In this document: one piece after another, positions 35,691 to 44,250 of the stretch
How positions within the stretch are numbered: the stretch's first letter is position 1
Layout: the number at the start of each line of letters is the position of its first letter
Made by a program: the position numbers and the translations under genes
Notes under the pieces: model-generated
The model's database searches: none
Told to the model about the DNA's origin: nothing
What the model saw: the letters and a program-made list of their open reading frames with translations, nothing else
Source of the DNA: Vibrio tasmaniensis
GTDB lineage: Bacteria > Pseudomonadota > Gammaproteobacteria > Enterobacterales > Vibrionaceae
NCBI RefSeq assembly: GCF_024347635.1
Contig: NZ_AP025511.1
Span: 248,001-312,000, forward strand
Length of the DNA: 64,000 nucleotides
Reading direction: 5' to 3'

Positions 35691-36293
35691 AACTCGTGAC
35701 AGCTTGAGTAGCTTTCTTAGATCATGAATCATGCCTTTAGATTGACCAACTAACTGCGAAGGTTCTGAAACGCTTTTGTACTCCATGACCAACTGTCCTA
35801 GTGGGTCAATAATAACAATAGAAGCAGGCGAAAATTCGGTACTCAATTGATCACCACCCGCTAACAAAGACAAATCAGGCTTATCAAGCGAACCCGATAA
35901 CGAATTACCTTCTGAGACAAAAACAACGGCGGTCACTCGCTCTTTGTTTTTACCTAGCGCCAAGTAACTTTGATTCAAATAATGGAGTTGCTGTTCGCAT
36001 AAGCTTTCACACTCTGTAGGAGCGATATAACCCACTAACCACCCTTCTCCAGCCATGGGTATCGTTACGCCAAAATCCGCAAGCGTGGTTCTTGGTTCGA
36101 CCAATTCGCCTGAGTTAGTGACACCTGAGGTATACCAATTCTGGTCCAACACCGTTTTGGCGACAATGGCTGGCAAAGCGAAAATTAAAACGAGTCCGAT
36201 TAATACCAAGCGCCCTTTAGTACGACGGCTTCTGAGCTCTGCCATGTTTGCCTCAGTAATTTCCCTGTTCACTTGTGCTTGAGATTTATCCAT
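35685..36293 (-). CDS. Sco-like cytochrome oxidase assembly protein
   Basis: Membrane-anchored protein, 202 aa, with one helix at about residues 29-50 and a periplasmic thioredoxin-like domain. It has a CX3C pair, ECESLCEQQ at about residues 95-99, matching the copper-binding CxxxC of SCO1/SenC. The segment TAVVFVS and an IDPLGQLVMEY strand complete the fold; I see no obvious distal histidine. It occupies the place of an uncharacterised gene between SURF1 and ctaA in Pseudomonas-type cox clusters. A role in CuA loading of CoxB is inferred. Confidence 0.75.
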   Translation of the reverse strand: MDKSQAQVNREITEANMAELRSRRTKGRLVLIGLVLIFALPAIVAKTVLDQNWYTSGVTNSGELVEPRTTLADFGVTIPMAGEGWLVGYIAPTECESLCEQQLHYLNQSYLALGKNKERVTAVVFVSEGNSLSGSLDKPDLSLLAGGDQLSTEFSPASIVIIDPLGQLVMEYKSVSEPSQLVGQSKGMIHDLRKLLKLSRVG

Positions 36294-36347
36294 CTTTCTT
36301 CCTTGTTGTAGGCGCTGCCTTTAAGTCGCTATTTCAATTTCAAGTTC

Positions 36348-37160
36348 CTACTTTTTCTTATTCATGTGGCCATTTTTCTTAAAATATCGGAACCCAATCA
36401 ACAACATCAAAAACGAAAGTGCCGCTGCCATTACAAACCATTGAAATGAGTAACCGAAGTGCTTCTCAGATTTCATCGCAGTTGGTCGCCACAACAACTC
36501 ATAAGGCCACGATTCTAAGCTTTGCGGTTGGAAAATAAAGGGCAGCACTTCTTGCCCTGTGTACTCTGATAACGCTGTTATGTTTAAGTTTTGGATTCTA
36601 TTCGGTGTCGTATTTTCTAATCCCAACTCATGACTTAAAGGATTCACCGAACGTGTGTACAAACGCCCTGACAGTTTGGTTGGTAGTGTGATGCTTCCTA
36701 ATTGCGGTAGCTCTCTTCTGTCACTGCTTGCCGCAACGAACCCAAGATCAATCAACAGTTGTTTTCTTCCATCTTGTGTTGGAACTGCACCCAACATGTA
36801 AATCACATACCCCACCGTTCCTTGGTTAATCTGGTTGTCTAACAAGAGTATCAAGCCACTCGTATTGACTAATTCGACATCAGCCTTTAACCCATTTAAG
36901 GTTTGAGGGTTTAATGACTCTTGACCAGATGAACCCAGCTCTCGCAACTCAGAAATAATGACACCTAGAGATTGTGACGATTGCTGCGCTCTTTCTGATA
37001 ACTGTTGTTCATAGCGTAATTTCTCGTTACCTCGCTCTAACTGCCACAAACCTAACTTGATTAAAATGCCGACTGAAACCACAGTTAAAACGACCGTTAT
37101 CCAAAAACCTTTACAGCGGAACTTGTGTTCATCATCAATCAATCGGTTTGGAGTTATCAC
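36348..37160 (-). CDS. SURF1-family cytochrome oxidase assembly protein
   Basis: Inner-membrane assembly factor that helps insert heme a into CoxA. Two helices bracket the periplasmic domain: VVLTVVSVGILIKLGLWQLERGNEK near the N terminus (GLWQLxR is the family signature) and FVMAAALSFLMLLIGFRYF near the C terminus; LPFIFQPQS precedes the latter. The frame runs open far upstream (to 37376), but those codons overlap the oppositely transcribed DUF2909 gene. A GTG at 37160 or a TTG at 37142 is a better start. With GTG the protein is 270 aa and the two genes start 2 bp apart, head to head. Confidence 0.82.
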   Translation of the reverse strand: MITPNRLIDDEHKFRCKGFWITVVLTVVSVGILIKLGLWQLERGNEKLRYEQQLSERAQQSSQSLGVIISELRELGSSGQESLNPQTLNGLKADVELVNTSGLILLLDNQINQGTVGYVIYMLGAVPTQDGRKQLLIDLGFVAASSDRRELPQLGSITLPTKLSGRLYTRSVNPLSHELGLENTTPNRIQNLNITALSEYTGQEVLPFIFQPQSLESWPYELLWRPTAMKSEKHFGYSFQWFVMAAALSFLMLLIGFRYFKKNGHMNKKK

Positions 37161-37161
37161 T

Positions 37162-37392
37162 ATGGCGTCATCTACCTTTGTGTTGTTGTTTAAAATTGTG
37201 TTAGTCGCTTTGCTGTTCTTCATCGCTTTCAATTTGATGAAAGGCCTAATCCAAATCGCCTCAGGTAAACACAATGGCAAAAGGCTGAGCCACTTCTTGG
37301 GGCGTCGTGTGATGTGGTCAGCTGTTGTCGTGTTACTGTTATTACTGGCTTTAGGTTCAGGAGTGATAGCGCCCAACCCTCGCCCCTATTAA
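37162..37392 (+). CDS. DUF2909 twin-helix membrane protein
   Basis: Small membrane protein, 76 aa, with two helices (FVLLFKIVLVALLFFIAFNL and MWSAVVVLLLLLALGSGVI) joined by a basic loop SGKHNGKRLSHFLGRR. This is the DUF2909/'twin transmembrane' protein found opposite to the cox operon between coxC and SURF1 in gamma-proteobacteria. The start at 37162 has GGAG nine bases upstream; a longer frame upstream runs antisense to SURF1 and is rejected. It is convergent with coxC, ending 20 bp from it. Function unknown, probably in oxidase biogenesis. Confidence 0.83.
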   Translation: MASSTFVLLFKIVLVALLFFIAFNLMKGLIQIASGKHNGKRLSHFLGRRVMWSAVVVLLLLLALGSGVIAPNPRPY

Positions 37393-37411
37393 TTCCCAAT
37401 AGGCTCAGCAG

Positions 37412-38296
37412 TTAGAGCACATACACAAACACAAACAGACCTAACCAAACCACATCAACAAAGTGCCAATACCAACTGCCCGCCTGAAATGCAAAATGGT
37501 CTTTCGGAGTGAAGTGGTCTTTCGCAACCCTTGCTAGTAACACAATCAAAAAGATCGTTCCCAAACAGACATGCAAACCATGAAACCCTGTCAATAAGAA
37601 GAATGTATTGCCATAGATGCCAGATTGAAGTGTCAATCCCATCTCTTGATAAGCGTGAAGGTACTCTTCAACTTGGAAGAACAGGAAGAAGCCAGCCAGA
37701 ACAATGGTTATCTCTAGCCACACGATCAAAGCCATACGCTTATTTTGTTCAAGACTAATATGTGCCATGTGCAGCGTCACAGAAGAAAGTAGCAGGATAA
37801 TGGTGTTCTTAAGCGGGATACCTTGCCAAGGCATGGCTTGTGTCGTCACGCCATCAGGTGTCGTCGTTAGCGGCCACATTGATTGAAACATCGGCCACAA
37901 CACTTCATGGGTCATCACATTGTTGCCTGCGCCACCAATCCAAGGCACAGAAATCATTCGAGCGTAAAAAAGCGCACCAAAGAAGGCACCGAAGAACATG
38001 ATTTCAGAGAAGATGAACCAACTCATTCCCTGTCGAAAAGAACGAGATATTTGCTCAGAATAAACACCACTTAATGATTCCGTGATTACATTGCTAAACC
38101 AACCTGCAAGCATGTAAAGCAACACACAACATCCGACTAACAGCACTGCTTTACCAAACACGCCACCAGCCGCATCAGTGCCCATATTTTGCACCGTCAA
38201 GCCAGCGCCAACCGCGACCAAAAACAGTGCGACGGCACCCACTAATGGCCAATGGCTTTGATGTGGAACGAAATAGACTTCCTTTTTAGAACTCAT
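37412..38296 (-). CDS. coxC: cytochrome c oxidase subunit III
   Basis: Third core subunit of the heme-copper oxidase, 294 aa with seven helices. It has the family motifs SGVYSEQISRSFRQGMSWFIFSE-like region, EYLHAYQEMGLTLQSGIYG, TGFHGLHVCLGTIFL and YWHFVDVVWLGLFVFVY. It helps keep proton uptake and binds structural lipids. It follows ctaG by 38 bp in the cox operon. Confidence 0.96.
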   Translation of the reverse strand: MSSKKEVYFVPHQSHWPLVGAVALFLVAVGAGLTVQNMGTDAAGGVFGKAVLLVGCCVLLYMLAGWFSNVITESLSGVYSEQISRSFRQGMSWFIFSEIMFFGAFFGALFYARMISVPWIGGAGNNVMTHEVLWPMFQSMWPLTTTPDGVTTQAMPWQGIPLKNTIILLLSSVTLHMAHISLEQNKRMALIVWLEITIVLAGFFLFFQVEEYLHAYQEMGLTLQSGIYGNTFFLLTGFHGLHVCLGTIFLIVLLARVAKDHFTPKDHFAFQAGSWYWHFVDVVWLGLFVFVYVL

Positions 38297-38334
38297 CGCC
38301 CAACTCCTTATGTTGATACTGGTTCTTTAAATCC

Positions 38335-38964
38335 CTAGTTACTTGCGAGTGTGCTCGCTTCAGGCTTACTTGCCTCTCCTCTCACCTGACTCGTGATATT
38401 AAATAGCGTATAAGAGAGCGTAAGCGTATGTATCGATTCTGGAATATCGGGCTCAATGTAAAATATCAAACCCATTTCGGCGCTCTTGTGCCCGTCAAGT
38501 GGCTGCTGATTAAAGCAAAAGCATTCCATCTTATTAAAGTAAGTTGCCCCCATACCTGGAGAAACCGATGGTACGGCTTGGCCAACCAATGAGGCTCCAG
38601 AAAGGTTTTTGGCAATGTAGTTAGTTTGAACCACTTCTCCAGGATGAACCTCTAACACTCGAACTTCAGGCGAGAACTGCCATGGCATATCAGGCTTAAT
38701 ATGCGACATGAATTCCACTCGAACAGTTCGAGAATAGTCAGGCTGCATTCCCTGAGGTTGAACGGCAGAAACCGTATTGGTTTTGCCGTTGATCCCTAGC
38801 GCGTCACACATCACATCGTAGAGCGGCACTAAAGCGAAACCAAAACCAAACATCGCAACCACGCTCAACACCAAGTAGCCCGTCAGCTTTTTAGTCGATC
38901 GCTTATTAGACAGGCGCTTTGGTTGTTTTTTATCTTGATTGGGATCGCTTTGCTTATCACTCAT
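38335..38964 (-). CDS. ctaG: cytochrome c oxidase assembly protein CtaG/Cox11
   Basis: Periplasm-facing copper chaperone that delivers CuB to CoxA, 209 aa. One N-terminal helix (residues 27-48, GYLVLSVVAMFGFGFALVPLYD) anchors an immunoglobulin-like domain carrying the copper motif MECFCFNQQPL. It lies 11 bp after coxA and before coxC, the usual place. Confidence 0.95.
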   Translation of the reverse strand: MSDKQSDPNQDKKQPKRLSNKRSTKKLTGYLVLSVVAMFGFGFALVPLYDVMCDALGINGKTNTVSAVQPQGMQPDYSRTVRVEFMSHIKPDMPWQFSPEVRVLEVHPGEVVQTNYIAKNLSGASLVGQAVPSVSPGMGATYFNKMECFCFNQQPLDGHKSAEMGLIFYIEPDIPESIHTLTLSYTLFNITSQVRGEASKPEASTLASN

Positions 38965-38975
38965 AGCTCATTCCT

Positions 38976-40637
38976 CTAATCAACTTTAGGCGGATGAGTA
39001 AAGGTATGGTGAGGCGCAGGGCTTGGTACCGTCCATTCTAGGCCTTCAGCTCTGTCCCAAGGCTTGCTTGGTGCAGGCTCTCCGCCTCTTACGCACTTGA
39101 TAGCCAGCCATAAGAAAATCAACTGAGACAACCCAAAGGCAAAGCCACCAATCGACACGACTTGGTTAACGTCAGCGAACTGAATGGCGTAATCTGGAAT
39201 ACGACGCGGCATACCCGCTAACCCTAAAAAGTGCATCGGGAAGAACAGTACATTGACTGAAATCACCGACGTCCAGAAATGCCACAAGCTGAGTTTGTGG
39301 TCGTACATATGACCTGTCCACTTAGGTAGCCAATAATAGGCAGCAGCCATAATCGAGAACACGGCACCTGTTACCAGAACATAATGGAAGTGAGCCACAA
39401 CAAAATAAGTATCGTGATATTGGAAATCAGCAGGCACGATAGCGAGCATCAATCCGGATAACCCACCAATCGTAAACAAAACAATAAAGGCAATCGCAAA
39501 CAGCATTGGGGTTTCAAAGGTCAAAGCCCCCCGCCACATGGTCGCCACCCAGTTGAACACTTTCACACCGGTCGGCACCGCAATCAACATGGTGCAATAC
39601 ATGAAGAATAGTTCGGCAAATACTGGCATACCTGTGGTGAACATGTGGTGCGCCCAAACCAAGAATGACAACAATGCGATACTACAAGTCGCGTACACCA
39701 TAGAGTGGTAGCCAAACAGACGCTTGCCACTGAATGCTGGAATGATGGCTGAGACAATACCAAAAGATGGCAAGATCATGATGTATACTTCGGGATGCCC
39801 AAAGAACCAGAATATGTGCTGGAACATGACGGGATCACCACCACCAGCGGCATCAAAGAAGCTTGTTCCAAAGTATTTGTCGGTCAGCACCATGGTCACA
39901 GCCCCCGCGAGCACGGGCATCACGGCTATCAGCAAGAAAGCGGTAATTAGCCAAGTCCATACAAACATCGGTAACTTGAACCAAGTCATACCCGGTGCGC
40001 GCATATTCACTATGGTTACGATCACATTAATCGCCCCCATGATAGAACTGATCCCCATAATATGAACTGAGAATACGAATAACGCGGTGCTGTCTGGGCC
40101 ATAAGTTGTTGAGAGCGGAGCATAAAATGTCCAACCAAAACTCGGCCCGCCTCCTTCTGTAAACAAAGATCCGATCAAGATTAGAAACGCAAAAGGCAAG
40201 ATCCAGAAACTGAGGTTGTTCATTCTCGGCAACGCCATATCTGGAGCACCGATCATCATCGGGATCATCCAGTTAGCGAGCCCCGTGAATGCAGGCATTA
40301 CCGCACCAAACACCATGATTAAACCATGGACTGTAGTCATCTGATTGAAGAAATCTGGCTCAACAAGTTGTAAACCCGGTTGGAACAGCTCCGCACGGAT
40401 CACCATTGCCATGGCCCCCCCCGTTAAGAACATCGCAAAACTGAACCACAGATAAAGTGTACCGATGTCTTTATGATTGGTTGAGTACAGCCAACGCGCC
40501 CAACCTTTAGGTGCCGCATGTGAGTCGTGATCATCAACAGGCAAATCATTATTGCCTAGTGTACCTTCCGTAGAATGGCTCAGTGCTTGGTCTTCTGCTG
40601 GAGCCGATTTCACCGGCTTATTGATTGGTGAACTCAT
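38976..40637 (-). CDS. coxA: cytochrome c oxidase subunit I
   Basis: Catalytic subunit, 553 aa, 12 helices, holding heme a and the heme a3-CuB centre. The CuB/cross-linked site WFFGHPEVYIMILPSFG, the PxxHH-like region VWAHHMFTTGMP, and the heme ligands in HDTYFVVAHFHYVLV are all present. The glutamate in GHPEVY marks a type A D-channel enzyme. It overlaps coxB by 4 nt. CoxB carries its own c-type heme, so the complex is caa3-like. Confidence 0.97.
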   Translation of the reverse strand: MSSPINKPVKSAPAEDQALSHSTEGTLGNNDLPVDDHDSHAAPKGWARWLYSTNHKDIGTLYLWFSFAMFLTGGAMAMVIRAELFQPGLQLVEPDFFNQMTTVHGLIMVFGAVMPAFTGLANWMIPMMIGAPDMALPRMNNLSFWILPFAFLILIGSLFTEGGGPSFGWTFYAPLSTTYGPDSTALFVFSVHIMGISSIMGAINVIVTIVNMRAPGMTWFKLPMFVWTWLITAFLLIAVMPVLAGAVTMVLTDKYFGTSFFDAAGGGDPVMFQHIFWFFGHPEVYIMILPSFGIVSAIIPAFSGKRLFGYHSMVYATCSIALLSFLVWAHHMFTTGMPVFAELFFMYCTMLIAVPTGVKVFNWVATMWRGALTFETPMLFAIAFIVLFTIGGLSGLMLAIVPADFQYHDTYFVVAHFHYVLVTGAVFSIMAAAYYWLPKWTGHMYDHKLSLWHFWTSVISVNVLFFPMHFLGLAGMPRRIPDYAIQFADVNQVVSIGGFAFGLSQLIFLWLAIKCVRGGEPAPSKPWDRAEGLEWTVPSPAPHHTFTHPPKVD

Positions 40638-41872
40638 AACTGCTCCTTAGCATCGTTTTGTGCTTTGTCCGTTGAGCCTTCCGTTTCATCCGTTGAACCT
40701 TGTTCGTCAGAAGCTTGTTCCCCGCCTTCTTGCTTGGCTTTATAAGCGTTCACATCTGAAGCCTGAACAATATCCCCAGTGTCATTACCCCAAGCGTTTC
40801 GTTGATAAGTCACTACCGCTGCGATCTCTTTCTCAGTTAACTGGTTATCGAATGCTTGCATCGCCGTACCACCACGACCATAAACAATGGTATCGATATG
40901 CACATCTACATCACCAAGCGCAATAGGGCTTCCTTTTATGGCAGGAAATGCTCCGGGAATACCTTCGCCGTTAACTTGGTGACACACCGCACAACGAGTT
41001 TTATACACCTCTTCGCCAATGGTATTGAGCTCTTCCAAGGAAAGTGACGCATCTAATGCATCTTGCGCGGCTTGCTGTGCGGCTACCGCCAATTCTTTTT
41101 GCTCGGCTAACCATGCGTCATACTCAGCTTCTTCCATCGCATGCACCACTATCGGCATAAAGCCATGAGCACGGCCACATAACTCAGCACACTGGCCTCG
41201 ATAAACACCGGGCTCATCTATCTTTGTCCAAGCCTCATTTATGAAACCCGGAATGGTATCTTTCTTAACGGCAAAAGCTGGTACCCACCATGAGTGAATA
41301 ACATCATCGGAAGTCATCAAGAAACGGACTTTGCGATTGATAGGCAGTACAAGCGGCTTATCAACTTCTAACAAGTAATGCGCGCCTTTCACTTCGATGC
41401 CTTCAATCTCTTTATCACTGGTCGCTAAAAGGCTGAAAAACTCAACGTCTTCACCAAAGTAGCTGTAGTGCCACTTCCATTGCGACCCTGTAACTTTGAC
41501 TGTCAGCTCTGATTGGGAGGTATCTTCCATCGCTATCAAGGTCTTGGTGGCCGGGATAGCCATAGCGATGAGGATGATAATAGGGATGATGGTCCAAAGA
41601 ATTTCGACTTTCGTGCTTTCGTGAAAATGGGCTGCAACCGCCCCCTTCGACTTTCGGTGTCTCAGAATTGAATAAAACATCACACCAAAAACAACAAAAG
41701 CAATCGCACAGCAGATGTAGAAGATCAGCATATGAAGTTCGTATACCTTACCGCTGATCTCAGTGACACCTTGAGTCATGTTGTATTCACTGCTTGCATG
41801 CACCAAAGGCGACACTAAAATCACAACAAAACTTTTCAAAAGCCACGCTAGCCTAACCAGTAATCTTTTCAA
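40634..41872 (-). CDS. coxB: cytochrome c oxidase subunit II fused to cytochrome c
   Basis: Electron-entry subunit, 412 aa. It has a signal-like N terminus and two helices, then the CuA domain with QCAELCGRAHGFM (the cysteine pair with His and Met ligands). A C-terminal class I cytochrome c with RCAVCHQVNGEGIPGAFP, heme-binding CxxCH, follows. A Gln/Glu/Asp-rich tail of about 35 residues comes last. The fusion means the oxidase accepts electrons through its own covalent heme c. It is the first gene of the cluster, with a 520-bp upstream region. Confidence 0.96.
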   Translation of the reverse strand: MKRLLVRLAWLLKSFVVILVSPLVHASSEYNMTQGVTEISGKVYELHMLIFYICCAIAFVVFGVMFYSILRHRKSKGAVAAHFHESTKVEILWTIIPIIILIAMAIPATKTLIAMEDTSQSELTVKVTGSQWKWHYSYFGEDVEFFSLLATSDKEIEGIEVKGAHYLLEVDKPLVLPINRKVRFLMTSDDVIHSWWVPAFAVKKDTIPGFINEAWTKIDEPGVYRGQCAELCGRAHGFMPIVVHAMEEAEYDAWLAEQKELAVAAQQAAQDALDASLSLEELNTIGEEVYKTRCAVCHQVNGEGIPGAFPAIKGSPIALGDVDVHIDTIVYGRGGTAMQAFDNQLTEKEIAAVVTYQRNAWGNDTGDIVQASDVNAYKAKQEGGEQASDEQGSTDETEGSTDKAQNDAKEQL

Positions 41873-41912
41873 AAGATCTCTCCTTATCCTTCCTAATTGG
41901 ATACTTGCGACC

Positions 41913-41997
41913 TAAATGTCGTTGCGAGCTCTATTTCGTTGCGAGCTAAGTTTCATTACGAACTACATGTCATTACGAGCTATGTGTCATTCCGAGC
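41913..41997. repeat. 17-bp tandem repeat, five units
   Basis: Units TAAATGTCGTTGCGAGC, TCTATTTCGTTGCGAGC, TAAGTTTCATTACGAAC, TACATGTCATTACGAGC and TATGTGTCATTCCGAGC lie 41 bp upstream of coxB, inside its likely leader or promoter. Confidence 0.85.
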
Positions 41998-42327
41998 CAG
42001 ACAACATTCATTGTTATTCCAGCTGAACATGAAAAGCTGAATCTCAATCTACAACTCACATGGAACCAGCCTGTAAACGGACTGCTGACCTCACCTCAAC
42101 CTAAGAACCAATGCTGATCATAAGCGTTGGAAGTTTCCACTAAAGATTCAAAAACGACGAACTTGTTAAGTTTTGTTATATTTATGTAAAAGGCTAGTTA
42201 GTGGTATCCAATTGTTCAAGGTAAGTTTACTTATTAAACAGTCAATTATTTGAAGTAGCTTTACCCATATGCCTTTCCCTTACTGTTGGAATTTATTTTA
42301 AATCGAGTTTTACGATTGCTTTCATAG

Positions 42328-42348
42328 AAATGATAATCAGTATCATTT
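42328..42348. promoter_or_regulatory. Fur-like box upstream of the phosphohexomutase gene
   Basis: AAATGATA-ATCAG-TATCATTT is a perfect 8-bp inverted repeat over a 5-base centre and matches the Fur 7-1-7 consensus TGATAAT-N-ATTATCA with one mismatch in the right arm. It lies 49 bp before the start codon. Iron control of this gene is inferred. Confidence 0.6.
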
Positions 42349-42396
42349 AAATTAAATCAACAGAAAGACATCCCGATATTAAAAGGTTTAGTAATT

Positions 42397-44121
42397 ATGC
42401 AAGATGCAATGAACTGGTTAGCGAGAGACCCAGACCCAAGAACTCGTGAAGAGCTTCAATACCTTATCGATGAGGGAATGCACGACGAACTTGAAGACTG
42501 CTTTATTCAACGATTAGAATTCGGAACGGCGGGACTGCGCGGCAAAGTCGGATGCGGCCCAAATAGAATGAACCGCCTGGTCATACAAGAAACGGCCACA
42601 GGCCTTGGCCACTATTTAATTGAACATGTCGAAAATGCCTCTATGCGTGGTGTAGTGGTTGGCTACGACGGCCGTTTAGATTCAAAGCAATTCGCGATTG
42701 ATACAGCTTCTGTACTCACTGCTTTAGGTATTAAGGTTTACCTAACTTCGAATGTTGCCGCGACACCTATCGTTGCCTTTGGTATCGAGCACTTCAACGC
42801 GGCGGCGGCTGTTGTCGTGACGGCGAGCCACAACCCGCCGGAGTACAATGGCTTCAAAGTGTACTGGGAGAATGGCGCTCAAATCATTCCCCCTCATGAT
42901 GCAGGCATTGCTGCTGAAATAGACATCGCATCGACCAAGCCCATCCCATTGATGAGCCTTAGTGACGCTGAAACACAAGGTAAGTTGGTATGGTTAACTG
43001 AAGGCTATTATCAAACGTACCGCGCTGCGATCAACCAGAGCCCACACGTGAGTAAAGAGATCGAATCGGCGAACACCACCATCACCTATACAGCTATGCA
43101 TGGTGTCGGTGCACAAATGGCGGAAGATCTACTTCATGATTCTGGTTTCCATAAGGTGTTCAGTGTTGCCGAACAGAGAGAACCAGATGGTCACTTCCCA
43201 ACCGTAAACTTCCCCAACCCGGAAGAAAAAGGCGCGATGGATCTTGTGGTTAACTTAGCAAAAAGTGTCGATGCCGACATCGCTTGCGCTAATGACCCAG
43301 ATGCAGACCGATTTGCGGTTGCCGTTCGAACCGATGATAAAGTCAGAACTGAAGATGCTTCCTACAAAATGCTCACGGGTGACCAAGTGGGTGTGTTATT
43401 CGCGCACTACTTGCTATCAAAGCCACACACTAAAAACCAGTTAGTTGGTAACAGTATCGTATCTTCAACTCTGCTTGAAAAAGTGGCTAATTCTCGCGGT
43501 GCGACTTACTTCCAAACGCTGACTGGCTTTAAATGGTTAGCGAATATTGGCATGCAATTAGAAGATGAGAAAAACGAGTTCTTGTTCGCCTATGAAGAAG
43601 CGTTAGGCTACACAATTGGTACTCAGGTACGAGACAAAGATGGGCTGTCTGCTATCGTCGTGTTTGCTCAACTGGTTGAGGAGTTAAAATCTCAAGGGCG
43701 AACCGTTTGGGATCTTCTCGCTCAAATTTCATTTGAACATGGGGTTCATACCAACGCGCAGCGAAGTATTGCCCTAGACCCAGATTCACCATCGATTGGT
43801 TCTAAGCTCCGCTCAGCACAGCCTAAAGCGATTAACGGTGTCGCTATCTCTGTGATTGAAGATCTGCAGTCTTCTTTACGCTTCGTCATTGGAGGCAATA
43901 CTGAAGCCATTAACCTGCCTGCAAGTGACGTACTCATCTATCACCTAGAGGATGGTTCACGCATTATCGTCCGCCCTTCAGGAACAGAACCAAAAGTTAA
44001 GGTTTATTATGAGACGGTAACAAAGTTCGAAGGGACAGAAACCTATGACGATACTCGCAAGCGCGGTGAAGAGTACATGGATAAGCTCATCGAACAACAC
44101 CAGAAAGAGTTGAACTCTTAG
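42397..44121 (+). CDS. phospho-sugar mutase (phosphoglucomutase/phosphomannomutase, PGM2/PgcA type)
   Basis: Alpha-D-phosphohexomutase of the long type, 574 aa, similar in size to PGM2 and Bacillus PgcA. Phosphoserine S144 is in VVTASHNPPEYNGFKVYW. The metal loop DPDADRFAVAV is in domain 2, GFKWLANIG and FAYEEALGYTIG form the sugar-specificity loop, and RPSGTEPKVKVY binds phosphate. It probably interconverts glucose-1-P and glucose-6-P, though mannose or ribose phosphates are possible. It is monocistronic with a terminator downstream and a Fur-like box upstream. Confidence 0.93.
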   Translation: MQDAMNWLARDPDPRTREELQYLIDEGMHDELEDCFIQRLEFGTAGLRGKVGCGPNRMNRLVIQETATGLGHYLIEHVENASMRGVVVGYDGRLDSKQFAIDTASVLTALGIKVYLTSNVAATPIVAFGIEHFNAAAAVVVTASHNPPEYNGFKVYWENGAQIIPPHDAGIAAEIDIASTKPIPLMSLSDAETQGKLVWLTEGYYQTYRAAINQSPHVSKEIESANTTITYTAMHGVGAQMAEDLLHDSGFHKVFSVAEQREPDGHFPTVNFPNPEEKGAMDLVVNLAKSVDADIACANDPDADRFAVAVRTDDKVRTEDASYKMLTGDQVGVLFAHYLLSKPHTKNQLVGNSIVSSTLLEKVANSRGATYFQTLTGFKWLANIGMQLEDEKNEFLFAYEEALGYTIGTQVRDKDGLSAIVVFAQLVEELKSQGRTVWDLLAQISFEHGVHTNAQRSIALDPDSPSIGSKLRSAQPKAINGVAISVIEDLQSSLRFVIGGNTEAINLPASDVLIYHLEDGSRIIVRPSGTEPKVKVYYETVTKFEGTETYDDTRKRGEEYMDKLIEQHQKELNS

Positions 44122-44181
44122 ATCATAATTCTTTCACAACATAAGTTCCATGAAGTGCAATATGTAACTGATAGACATAAA
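44110..44181 (+). terminator. terminator after the phosphohexomutase gene (44181-44207)
   Basis: The true span is 44181-44207, given here in words because the stem runs left to right: AAAATGGACGCT (44181-44192) and AGCGTCCATTTT (44196-44207) with loop CGA. The T-run makes it efficient on the plus strand; the A-run makes it work for the lysE gene on the minus strand too. Confidence 0.85.
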
Positions 44182-44250
44182 AAATGGACGCTCGAAGCGT
44201 CCATTTTTGTATCGGCAGCTAGCCGCAACAATATGTTTTATTGGGAAAGT

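Larger units (their letters stand above)
41873..42396. other. intergenic region between coxB and the phosphohexomutase gene
   Basis: Divergent control region of 520 bp. It contains a 17-bp tandem repeat (41913-41997) near coxB and a Fur-like palindrome (42328-42348) near the mutase gene. No further gene was seen. Confidence 0.6.

Noticed and set aside
37057..37161. N-terminal extension of the DUF2909 frame
   Set aside because: It runs antisense through SURF1, and the family start with a proper ribosome-binding site is at 37162.
37161..37376. N-terminal extension of SURF1 across the DUF2909 gene
   Set aside because: The sequence is antisense to a real gene and lacks family similarity (poly-Asn/Thr stretches).
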